Positions 10,501-18,300 of a DNA stretch of 64,000 nt are shown piece after piece. The notes under the pieces are model-generated. The model was not told the DNA's origin. It ran no database searches and saw only the letters and a program-made list of their open reading frames with translations. Position 1 is the first letter of the stretch; the number at the start of each line of letters is the position of its first letter. Source of the DNA: Nostoc sp. CCCryo 231-06. Its GTDB lineage: Bacteria; Cyanobacteriota; Cyanobacteriia; Cyanobacteriales; Nostocaceae. A program made the position numbers and the translations under genes. The stretch lies in the NCBI GenBank assembly GCA_023522315.1, contig JAHCSU010000419.1, positions 30,844 to 94,843 on the forward strand, in the 5' to 3' direction.

Positions 10501-10708
10501 CTTTTACATAATTCGGGTCATTTAGTAGAGATGAATTGATACCTGAAGTTAACAGTTCTTCGTCACTGAAAAAAGATATTGATTCTCTTCCCATCTGGAG
10601 ATTTCGCCAGAATTCATCAATGTTTTTAGCTCCAGCAAAACGTCCTGTTAAGCCAATAATTGCTATTTCTGAACCATTTATTGAATTAGATGTTGTTGGA
10701 ATACTCAT
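4553..10708 (-). CDS. Type I PKS module KS-AT-KR-ACP with C-terminal epimerization-like domain
   Basis: A 2051-residue modular PKS. The ketosynthase (about residues 10-435) has active-site Cys in TACSTSLVAVH and His in ETHGTGT and KTNIGHLDAAAG. The acyltransferase (about 530-860) has GYSIGEYVAA and HAFHS, which reads as malonyl-type. The ketoreductase (about 1150-1390) has the GGLGDIG nucleotide site and the Ser-Tyr-Asn set in LFSSINSIFGG and DYCAANAF. The ACP (about 1465-1540) has its Ser in LGANSVTAVQ. The last 450 residues are an E-type condensation-family domain (VDSISWRILLEDLQ, GIGYGILKYL, SEVSFNYLGQYD), but HHxxxDG reads HQLAVDS. No DH, ER or TE is present. It should add a two-carbon beta-hydroxy unit, possibly from the hydroxymalonyl-ACP made by the cassette at 27690-31111 (inference). 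The preceding NRPS ends in a basic helical tail of the type that docks to a PKS. Confidence 0.9.
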   Translation of the reverse strand: MSIPTTSNSINGSEIAIIGLTGRFAGAKNIDEFWRNLQMGRESISFFSDEELLTSGINSSLLNDPNYVKARATLENAELFDASFFGFNPREAEITDPQHRLFLECAWSALESAGYDSQTYKGAVGVYAGAGLSSYLLNVYLNQNIINSIDPQQLIIAGDKDFLTTRVSYKLHLEGPSYTVQTACSTSLVAVHLACQSLLNGECDIALAGGVAISASRKAGYMYTEGGIMSPDGHCRAFDASAKGSVAGEGVGIVVLKRLEDALNDRDTIHAVIKGSAINNDGSFKVSYTAPRIDTQAKAIRTAQIIAEVEPETITYVETHGTGTALGDPIEIAALTQAFRSSTQKKGFCAIGSVKTNIGHLDAAAGVAGLIKTVLALKHKQIPPSLHFEQPNPEIDFANSPFYVNTTLSQWQSNGIPRRAGVSSFGIGGTNAHVILEEAPVVEPSSLSRPWQLLMLSAKTSSALETATANLTNYFQEHPDLNLADVAYTLQLGRRAFEHRRMVVCRDIQDAINALQEPKRVTTSTQKTQERPVAFMFSGLGTHYIDMAVELYQTEPTFRTHIDRCCELLKPQLGVDLRDVLYPNRNNQNDVKQKQNTQSNGLDLRKMLGRGGQQTDVATQKLNQTVLTQPALFVIEYALAQLWMSWGIRPCAMIGYSIGEYVAAALAEVLSLEDALTLVAKRAQMIQELPEGAMLAVPLSESEIQPLLNENISLSAINGSSLCVIAGATDAVEEWERQLSQQNLVGKRLQTSHAFHSVMMEAIAPAFSDLVKTFSLKPPKIPYLSNVTGTWITAEQATDPSYWVKHLCQPVRFADGVQQLWQKDNPILLEIGPGQALISFASQCVEGNDRNKTVMLPSVRHSYEQQSDVAFLINTLGRLWLGGVKVDWSGFYINEQRDRLSLPTYPFEGRRYWIDANPEANLATQVQQPLHKKPNISDWFYVPSWKRSPHIPSKSEQKLCCLVFIDTIGVGLQFAKQLELESHDVITVTIGEQFTKLGDRTYAINPQTSGDYDTLLQELSTLDLKLNAIAHFWSVTPNDILPCNELVKQTESSHKLFEDYQYFGFYSLLFLAQALGKQDVTNSLKLMVVTSNVHDVTGDENLCLEKATVLGPCKVIPQEYLNIICSNVDIVMHSAQTHLSEKLIDNLVTELTAQQTNEIVAYRGYHRWVQSFEAMPLNDRIADKTKLRKGGVYLITGGLGDIGLVLAEHLAKTVQAKLILIGRGKLPERCEWEEWLVTHDSQDPISSRIKKVRSLEELGAEVEVKSADVTNFKEMQTVIDQTLKQFGQIHGVLHAAGIAGGGVILLKTQNMVSNVLAPKVKGTLVLDEVLKSINLDLFVLFSSINSIFGGIGQVDYCAANAFLDAYAHRNHSKSSQLTVSINWDAWQEVGMAVKTVIPSEMRQAREESLKKGILPQEGVKAFNRVLQSRLSQVVVSTQDLQALIKQNNSTQYLEQQLTLSGENSSSVNLSKAKHPRPNLDNDYVAPQNEIEQILADIWQQIIGIDKIGIHDNFFELGANSVTAVQIAAKANKEGLKLRPNQFFNHQTIAELAIDLYSTQTIQPKQSLGIKELHLTPTQYCLLKQNERNLHHCNQSLLLEIQQTCDPNLLEQALQHLIQNHDVFRLRLIQKESEWQQSYANFHDIVEMRRVNLSAVPEIKRKLTIESVAAELETSLNLFEGPVVRLAFFDLLPHQTSYLLIIIHQLAVDSISWRILLEDLQTAYQQLSQNQAINLPNTTTSYMEWAKCLQKYAQSSEMVTEQDYWFQEMQKPFSRLRVDYSTDDNTVASADIVSICLNKQQTRALLEEIHKPYNTQINDVLLTSLVQAFAKWTGEQKLRLDIGGNGREKIFKDIKLSRTVGSFTNYFPVNLDTTESSEQGDSLIKIKEYLRSIPNTGIGYGILKYLSSEQEIQSQVRAFLQSEVSFNYLGQYDQMISDLSLFSLPEDSQGISHSTATNRVYLIEINAMVVKEQLQFNWIYNQTIHRRETIENLAHSFIEELNSLIVHCQSVETMMYTPSDFPKANLSKEKLDRFLAKINQRSEQNTDESREY

Positions 10709-10805
10709 AATGCGTGTTCAATCCTTAAAATCTTTTCAAGAGACTTACTAGTTTTAATTATTGAAAAATCTTTAATCTAGAGCCAATGCGTTATAGAGCT
10801 AATCT

Positions 10806-10954
10806 GGGAGCAACGCGAAAAAGTGAGATCGGGGTTTTGTTCTCAATTACACCCCTATATTCTCAACAAAACCTGGTTTTTTAGTTGCGTTCGCATCCTG
10901 AAACAAGCTATATACGTCCCAGGTTTCAGCACCTCACAAAATCGCGTTGCTCCC
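10806..10954. repeat. MITE-like element with 22-bp imperfect terminal inverted repeats
   Basis: The ends at 10806-10827 and 10933-10954 are inverted copies: GGGAGCAACGCGA, four mismatched bases, then GTGAG. The interior has no open frame of note. The element lies in the 302-base gap between the PKS start and the lipoprotein stop; the rest of 10709-11010 shows no gene. No target duplication was established. Confidence 0.6.
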
Positions 10955-11010
10955 CTTTTGATGAGCGGTGGCAGGATTGGCAGATGAATAGGGTGTACTT
11001 TGGCATAAAT

Positions 11011-12159
11011 TTAAGGTGTATTGACCAGGGATTTATATAAGTCATCAATTACAGCATCAGCCGCCAGCAAGTTCAACCCATCCCATGCCCAACCATCTAC
11101 AAGATGAACCTGCCTTTGTTGGACAGATCTGAGGGTTTTCCAAATGGGCTTTTGTTGTAGTTCTTCAATATCTTTTCTACGCCTGTCAAAATTTAAAACG
11201 AATAAAATATCACCATCTATTTTCTCTAGTTTTTCTTCGGAGATGTTATTAATAATGCCATCAGGTATAACAAAATTTTGTGTCGGTGGCCGTTGCAGCC
11301 CAAGATCATTAAGTATGGAAGCCGAAAATGAGTCTTTCGCATAGCTGAATATACTATTACCATAAGCACCTACAACAGAAATTGTTTTATCTTGATAGCG
11401 ATTACTCAAAGCTATTTTTAGTTCTTCAACTCGCTGATAATAATGATTCCAGGCTTGCTGCGCTTCTGCTTGTTTTCCTAGTACCTTGGCAATGGAGTTA
11501 AAACGTTCTTTCCAATTTATTCTTATGTCTTTCAACGGAAACATTACTGTAGGGGCAATTTGAGAAAGTAGAGGGTAAAATGTTTTAGTCTCTTCAAGAG
11601 ATAAGATTAAATCAGGCTTAAGTAGCAAGATCCTCTCCAGATTAGGCTCACTTCTTGTGCCTATTTGCTTGATCCTTTCTGCCTTGTTCCCCAGATAGGT
11701 TTGATAACTTAAATAGGATGTAGTTAACTCACCATCCAAAAAAGCACTACTAGCAATGGGTTTAACGCCCAAGGCAAGCGTATGACCTAAGATAACAGGT
11801 GAAGTAGTAATGACCCTTTTGGGGTGATTGGGAACGCAGGTTTCACCCATTATGTGTTGCACGACTCGGCAAGGGGTTGAGGGTGGTTCAGAAGTTAGCA
11901 TTTCGCTATGATCAATTGCCGTGCTGCTACAGCCTGAGACGATCGCGATTGTAAGTAGTGATAGCAATAGCCATTGTTTTACCCCCCTCAATCCCTTGGT
12001 AAGGGGGGAAGCCGGATCTGGCTCCCTCCCTTTTATAAGGGGAGGGCTGGGGTGGGGTCGATTATCAGGAGGGCTAAGGTGGAGTCGATCGCCGTAATTG
12101 ACCAATCGTCTGAGCGATCGCTTCCACCACCTCATCCAGTTGTTGATCCACCTGTTCAT
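11011..12159 (-). CDS. FecB-like Fe(3+)-siderophore substrate-binding lipoprotein
   Basis: A 382-residue periplasmic binding protein for ferric siderophores. A hydrophobic segment WLLLSLLTIAIVSGCSS ends in a lipobox with Cys. The mature part shows the family layout: PKRVITTSPVILGHTLALGVKPIAS, EPNLERILLLKPDLIL, a long central helix from WKERFNSIAKVLGKQ, then ISEEKLEKIDGDILFVL and VHLVDGWAWDGLNLLAAD. It would pass the siderophore to an inner-membrane ABC importer not present here. The sequence between the ATG and the signal peptide is translated from a repeat (11982-12066), so the first 50 or so residues are odd and the true start is uncertain. The gene follows the TonB receptor by 143 bases, in the same direction as the synthetases. 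Confidence 0.85.
   Translation of the reverse strand: MNRWINNWMRWWKRSLRRLVNYGDRLHLSPPDNRPHPSPPLIKGREPDPASPLTKGLRGVKQWLLLSLLTIAIVSGCSSTAIDHSEMLTSEPPSTPCRVVQHIMGETCVPNHPKRVITTSPVILGHTLALGVKPIASSAFLDGELTTSYLSYQTYLGNKAERIKQIGTRSEPNLERILLLKPDLILSLEETKTFYPLLSQIAPTVMFPLKDIRINWKERFNSIAKVLGKQAEAQQAWNHYYQRVEELKIALSNRYQDKTISVVGAYGNSIFSYAKDSFSASILNDLGLQRPPTQNFVIPDGIINNISEEKLEKIDGDILFVLNFDRRRKDIEELQQKPIWKTLRSVQQRQVHLVDGWAWDGLNLLAADAVIDDLYKSLVNTP
11982..12066. repeat. Double-hairpin GC-rich repeat inside the 5' end of the binding-protein gene
   Basis: Two hairpins stand in tandem: CCCCCCT (11982-11988) with AGGGGGG (12002-12008), and CCCTCCC (12024-12030) with a GGGGAGGG arm near 12039-12046. This repeat type is usually intergenic in cyanobacteria. 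Here it is read in frame and encodes the Pro- and Gly-rich stretch just before the lipoprotein signal sequence. Confidence 0.6.
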
Positions 12160-12302
12160 TCCTTAACCTCACTAAACAAATTCCCTTCGCTTTATCCCCA
12201 TCTCCCTTAACCTCCTAGTTGTGTGACAAAAACTTTTTGAGCTTAGAAAAAGCTATTAACAGAAATTGCTTCTTCAATAGCGATAGTTAACAGAAAAGCC
12301 AA

Positions 12303-15017
12303 TTAAAACTCCCAACTGATAGAGCCAGTGATGGTAAACGGTTCGGTTCTTTTAATAAATGTTCTGCTTCCCGCAAACGCAGTAGCATCTATGTCAAATA
12401 GATTACGGACATTAATCGCCACATTAAAACGATCTCTCCGATAGTAAAGGGCTGCATCGGTACGGAAGTAATCGCCTAGCTCAAACGAATTATTTAAATC
12501 TCCTTGCCGCGCACCCACATAAAACAGCCCCAGACCAAATCCCAAGCCGCTGAGAGCAGCTTTCTGAATTGTATAGGTTGTCCAAAGACTCGCTTGATTT
12601 TTGGGTACGTTTGGCAATCGATTACCGACCGTAAAAGTGTTATCTTTCGTGAGTTCTGCATTGGTATAGGCATAGGACGCAATCACGTTCCAACCAGGCA
12701 AAATTTCACCTGTAAGATCCAACTCAACCCCGCGACTTTGTTGCTCCCCAGTTTGAATCGAACGTAAAGGGTCAGTTGGATCTCCTGTGAGTGCATTTGT
12801 CTTGGTAAGTTGATAGGCTGCTAAGGTTGCTGAAAGCCTGCCGTCTAGAAAGTCAGATTTGACACCAATTTCATATTGAGTTCCCTTTGTCGGGGCAAAT
12901 GTGATGTCTGGATCAAAGCTATCAAGCCCGGCTAAAGCGGCAAACGAACGCGTATAGCTAGCGTAGAGCGATACATCTCTGCTAGGCTGATACACCAAGC
13001 CGATCCGAGGACTGAAGGCAGTATCATTCTGTGTTGGAAAAACAACGATCTCTCCAAGTGTATTAATATCTCCTTCAAAGTCAGACGAAACCGAATCAAA
13101 GCGACCACCAATTAAGAATTTTAGGTTATCACCAAATGCAACCTGATCCTGAAGGTACAGACCATAGGAGCGCCTCACGATATTGAAGTCGGAGAAAGAA
13201 CGATTTTTGGAAAATGTAGGTCTTGTAATGTCATAATTTGGATTGCGGATATCTAGAGGCGGTAAAGATGTATCAGCATTAATGCGATCGCCAACATTGC
13301 TAAAGCGGTTGAAATCAAAACCTGTCAAAACCTGATGAGAAATTGATCCAGTTTTAAATTTGCCAAGCAAATCAATCTGTCCAAAATAGGTGTTTCTCTG
13401 AAAAACACCTTCATAAACAGCAAATGAATCCAAGAAGCGATCATCTACTAGGCTAAAACCTGTTGCAAAATTTTCTCCAACACGAGTAAGAGCTACAGCA
13501 ACATTATTCCGAATTTGCCAATTATCGCTAAATTCATGCTCTAAGGTGTAGCCAATTCTATGAGTATTGACATCAAGCGACTGTAAGCCAGGATAATAAG
13601 TGGCAAAGCCTCGAGGTGTTAAGCTACCATTGCCTAAAAGCACAGCATTAGAAAAACCAGCAGCAGGATTGGCGAAAAGGTTAGTGTACTCATAGTAGAG
13701 ATTCAGATTTGTCCGATCGCCCAACTTTAACGTGATAGACGGTGCAATTCCAAGCAGTCTGTTATCGGAAAAGCCTTGAAAATCGCTTGAACCTTGATAA
13801 CTTGCAATAAAACGGTAAAGCACCGTTTTATTGGTATTTAATGAACCTGAGAAATCGATACTAGGCTGATACAGTCCATAATTTCCTGCCTCAAACGCAA
13901 GATTGTAATAGGGTTCACTCAAGGGTTTTTTAGTCACCGTGTTAATAATCCCACCCGGTTCTCCAGATCCGAACAAAACTGAAGCGGGACCTTTGAGGAT
14001 TTCCACTCGCTCGATCGTCTTAATGGGAGATGATAGGGTGTTGAAATCACCATCTGGAAAGCCATTGCGGAAAATGACAGTACTTGCACCCCCTTGTTCA
14101 AATCCTCTGACAATGCTTGAGCGTGCAAAAGGCGTATTACCATAGTTTGCTGAGCCAAGAGCAACGCCACTAACAGTTTCTAGCGCCTCCGTTACAGTTC
14201 TCACATTACGATCTTCCAGTACCTGTCGCGGTACGACCTGAATTGAAGCAGGAATATCCCGTAATGGTGTATCCGTCCGCGTCGCCGTACTGGCATTCGG
14301 TACGCGATACCCATCTTGCTCGCCTGTCACGACTAATTCAATTGGCTCATCCGGCTGCGCTGCTGATTCTTCTTGTGGTGTTTCGGCTGCTGGCTTTTCT
14401 TGTGCTGGAGCTGTTTCCTGTGGCTGTGTTGCAATTGCAGCAGAAGTTATGCCAAAAACTACCCCAGCATCATCATCAAATAACTCAACCGTGGGCAAAG
14501 TTTTCTCACCTACCACAGTCACTCGCACAGTACTCGCATCAACATTCGTAACTGTTATCTCGATAATTCCTGCAAGGGGTTTTTCCGAACGAAATGTAAA
14601 CGCCTCACCACTGGATGAACGCAGTTGGGCATTGGGAATGTCAGCAATAAAGTTATTATCGGCACTGCGATTTGTAATTTGCAGTTTTTCTCCTTGAGTG
14701 GTTTGTAAAATTACTTCCACACCCTTATCGGTGGGTTTAGCTTGCACTCCCGTAACTTGGATAACATCTCCCTGAGAAGGTGAAGGGGGGTTAGTTGATG
14801 CTGGTGACTGTACTAGCATTTGGGCGCTAGTGCTGGGATGCTCTATCTCACTGAGTTGGCGAATCTCTCTAATTGACCGGGAATTACGTAGTACCGATGC
14901 CATAGATTTATTCTGCATCTCTGGCTTTGGTATCTCTTGAGCAGCTGCGTTCATTGTACACCACAACCAAACAGAACTCGTCACTAATAAAATTTTCGAT
15001 AACTTCTTTGTTTCCAT
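12303..15017 (-). CDS. TonB-dependent siderophore receptor with N-terminal AMIN domain
   Basis: A 904-residue outer-membrane receptor. Residues 1-27 form a signal peptide ending near AAAQ. An AMIN-type domain follows at about 85-180 (VIQVTGVQAKPTDKGVEVILQT), as is usual for cyanobacterial receptors. An acidic Pro/Ala/Gln linker and a TonB-box-like IELVVTGEQ lead to the plug (TPLRDIPASIQVVPRQVL, ETVSGVALG, IVRGFEQ, VEILKGPASVLFG, PGGIINTVTKKP). A 22-strand-type barrel ends in SISWEF with a terminal aromatic residue. Length and landmarks match FhuA/FpvA-type siderophore receptors. Its place between the NRPS and the PKS suggests uptake of the cluster's own ferric product. It is probably iron-regulated, though no convincing Fur site was seen just upstream. 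Confidence 0.93.
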   Translation of the reverse strand: METKKLSKILLVTSSVWLWCTMNAAAQEIPKPEMQNKSMASVLRNSRSIREIRQLSEIEHPSTSAQMLVQSPASTNPPSPSQGDVIQVTGVQAKPTDKGVEVILQTTQGEKLQITNRSADNNFIADIPNAQLRSSSGEAFTFRSEKPLAGIIEITVTNVDASTVRVTVVGEKTLPTVELFDDDAGVVFGITSAAIATQPQETAPAQEKPAAETPQEESAAQPDEPIELVVTGEQDGYRVPNASTATRTDTPLRDIPASIQVVPRQVLEDRNVRTVTEALETVSGVALGSANYGNTPFARSSIVRGFEQGGASTVIFRNGFPDGDFNTLSSPIKTIERVEILKGPASVLFGSGEPGGIINTVTKKPLSEPYYNLAFEAGNYGLYQPSIDFSGSLNTNKTVLYRFIASYQGSSDFQGFSDNRLLGIAPSITLKLGDRTNLNLYYEYTNLFANPAAGFSNAVLLGNGSLTPRGFATYYPGLQSLDVNTHRIGYTLEHEFSDNWQIRNNVAVALTRVGENFATGFSLVDDRFLDSFAVYEGVFQRNTYFGQIDLLGKFKTGSISHQVLTGFDFNRFSNVGDRINADTSLPPLDIRNPNYDITRPTFSKNRSFSDFNIVRRSYGLYLQDQVAFGDNLKFLIGGRFDSVSSDFEGDINTLGEIVVFPTQNDTAFSPRIGLVYQPSRDVSLYASYTRSFAALAGLDSFDPDITFAPTKGTQYEIGVKSDFLDGRLSATLAAYQLTKTNALTGDPTDPLRSIQTGEQQSRGVELDLTGEILPGWNVIASYAYTNAELTKDNTFTVGNRLPNVPKNQASLWTTYTIQKAALSGLGFGLGLFYVGARQGDLNNSFELGDYFRTDAALYYRRDRFNVAINVRNLFDIDATAFAGSRTFIKRTEPFTITGSISWEF

Positions 15018-15080
15018 TGGCTACTCTACACACCTGGCTATACTATCTGATCGAAGAGGCAGGGGAGAAAGATTCTGGAA

Positions 15081-15205
15081 TTCCCCTGCCAAAAGGGGTC
15101 TCAAGCCCCTAAATTTATTTATGCCAAATCTTAAATATTTATTTCGAGATGCGTAGCACGAGAAATAATGCCTCCTTGTTTCAAGCCCCTAAATTTATTT
15201 ATGGG
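15081..15205. repeat. Dispersed intergenic repeat with a perfect 23-bp direct repeat
   Basis: Positions 15101-15123 and 15181-15203 are identical (each begins TCAAGCCCCTAAATTTATTT) and flank a segment containing TTAAATATTTATTTCGAG. A diverged inverted copy of the whole unit lies at 45793-45915. The remaining gap to 15386 is AT-rich and shows no gene; it should hold the receptor's promoter if that gene has its own. Confidence 0.6.
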
Positions 15206-15386
15206 GTTCTCCCCCCAGCTAATAGCTCCCTGCCCCCTTTCCTCTTCAGTGACTAAAGAAAATTAATGTCAGTATTACATGAGTTATTTACTATGATTTC
15301 AAGAATAAATCTTACAGAAAATGGTTTAGCAATTGCAAGTATTTATCAGTTTTTCTTCACAAAACTAGTTACATAACGATCCATCC

Positions 15387-18300
15387 TTAACTATTTTCAA
15401 TTGATTTCATTTTTTGCAGACGCTTTCTTTGTTGAGCTTTACCATCAGCAATTTTTTCTGTGACAACATCTACTACACCAGAAGATAATTTTCCATTTTT
15501 GACTTGATTCAAGTAGTCTGCTAAAGAACTTATGGTTGGATATCTAAACAGGTCAATTATGGATACCTTACTCTTAAAGGCTTGAAGCAATTTTCTATGA
15601 ACCTGAACCAAAAGCAACGAATGACCACCCATTTCAAAAAAGTTATCATAAATTCCTACATTTTCAACATTCAGTATTTTTTTCCAAATATCAGCAATAG
15701 CCTGTTCCACCTCAGTTTGGGGTGGCTGATAAATTGCTTCTAATTGGGGGCGTGCTGTATCTGGTGCAGGCAGTGCTTTGCGGTCAACTTTGCCATTAGG
15801 TGTGAGCGGTAGTGCTTCAAGAATGACAAAAGCTGCTGGCATCATGTAGGTTGGTAGCTTTGACTCTAGGAAGCTACGTAGTTCCGTAATTGCCAGTATT
15901 TGTTCTTTTTGTGGAACTACATAAGCAACTAAACTTTGACCATCTACTAGCACAACTACAGTTGCTTGCACTCCTGAGTGTTGAGTGATAACTACTTCAA
16001 TTTCTCCCAGTTCTATACGGAAACCACGGAGTTTCACTTGGTTATCAATCCGACCAAGATATTCTATCTCTCCATTCGGCAAATAGCGTGCCTTATCTCC
16101 TGTTTTGTACAGACGTGCTGATTTATCGCTAAAGGGATTGGGGATAAATTTTTCTGCTGTCAAATCAGGACGGTGGAAATACCCCCTTGCGAGTCCTTCC
16201 CCAGCTATACAAAGTTCACCTATCGTACCCACAGGAACTAACTGGTTGTACTGGTCTAGGATATAAAGTTGCGTGTTCGCAATTGGGTAACTAATTGGTA
16301 CTGTATTACTGTTAAGTGTTTTTACCAAGCTAGCTGCTGACCAAATGGTAGTTTCGGTAGGTCCATACATATTCCACAAGGAGTGACACTGTTGCCGTAA
16401 TTGATTGGCCAAGTGTGCAGATAAAGCTTCACCACCACAAAGAATTTTTAATTGATGATTACCACCCCAGCCTGCTGCCAAAAGTAACTGCCATGTCGCT
16501 GGTGTGGCTTGCATAACTGTAGCTTTGGAGTCAGTTAATGTTGCTGATAATTGCGTTCCATCCAAAGCTACTTGCCGACTGATAATGACTAAGCGACCGC
16601 CTACTATGATTGGCAGGAATAGTTCTAGCACTGCAATATCAAAGGAATAGGTAGTAACTGCTAGTAAGGTATCCTTTTTGGTTACACCTGGGCTTTGCTT
16701 CATTGCAAGTAAGAAGTTGCTCAGAGCAATGTGAGGAATTTGCACGCCTTTTGGTTTGCCTGTGGAACCAGAGGTATAAATGGTGTAAGCTAGGTTGTCA
16801 GGAGTTAGCTGGGAGAATAAATTTTCCTGGGTTTGTTGCTCAATTAGATGCCAGTCAGTGTCTAAAGAAACGACTTGAGCTTTGTGTTGTGGCATTGCCT
16901 CCGCAAGGCTCCCTTGAGTTAGCAACACTGCCAATTGAACATCTTCTAGTATAAATGCTAATCTTTCTTGAGGATACCTTGGATCTAATGGTACATATGC
17001 ACCACCCGCTTTGAGGATGGCTAATAGTCCAATTATCATATAGAGCGATCGCTCTACATAAATCCCCACCAATACTTCTGGTTTTACTCCCAGTTGTTGC
17101 AGGTAGTGTGCTAGTTGATTTGCTCTAATATTCAGTTCACGATAGGTTAGCTGTTCATCTTCAAATACTACTGTTACAGCATCAGGTGTTTTTTGTACCT
17201 GCGCTTCAAATAATTCATGAATGCATAGCTGCTGGGGATACTCAACTTGAGTATCATTCCACTCTTCGAGTAATTGATGTTTCTCAGATTCACTCAACAA
17301 TGGTAACTCCGACAAACACTGCTTTGGATTAGCCACAATTCCAAACAGCAACGTTTGTAAATTTTCTACCATCCTGTGGATAGAAATTTCTTTGAATAAA
17401 TCAGTATTATATTCTAAATTACCAACTAGTTCTGACTCTGTTTCACTCATGTAAAGAGTCAAATCAAACTTGGAAGTATTGCTATCACTTTCTAATGGAC
17501 TCAGAGTCAAACCAGGTAACTCCAGGGCAGACATTGGTGCATTCTGAAGCACAAACATCACTTGAAATAGTGGTGTATGGCTTAAGTCTCGCTGTGGTTG
17601 CAGTTGTTCAACTAACAACTCAAATGGTAAATCTTGATGTGCGTAGGCTCCTAATGCTAGTTGCCGCACCCTTTTGAGTAGCTCCTCAAAGCTGGGATTT
17701 CCTGCCAAGTTAGTTCTTAACACCAAGGTATTGACAAAAAATCCAATTAACCCTTCTATCTCTGCTCGGTTGCGGTTAGCGATGGGTGAGCCGACTACAA
17801 TATCTTCTTGCCCTGTGTAACGCCATAGCAGTGTTTGGAAAGCTGCTAACAGCGTTATAAATAAAGTACTTCCCTGCTGCTGGCTCAATTTATTTAGGGA
17901 TGCGGATAATTCTTTTGATAACTCAAATGAGTAAGTTGCACCCCGGAATGTCTGAATTGCTGGTCTGGGATGATCTGTGGGTAACTCTAATACTTTTGGT
18001 GCATTTTCTAACTGCTTGAGCCAGTAAGATAGTTGAGTTTCGAGTACTTCTCCTTGCAGCCATTGTCGTTGCCAAGCCGCGAAGTCTACATACTGTATTG
18101 GTAGTTCCGGTAATGGTGAGGCTTGTCCAGAAAAGAAGGCTGGATAAAGTGTTGCTAATTCTTGCACCAGTACACCTGTTGACCAACCATCAGAGACGAT
18201 GTGGTGCATTGTCAGTAATACAATATGTTCTTGTTCACCAAGACGCAATAGTTTTACTCTCAGTAGATGGTCGCTGCTGATGTCAAAAGGTTGTTGTGCT

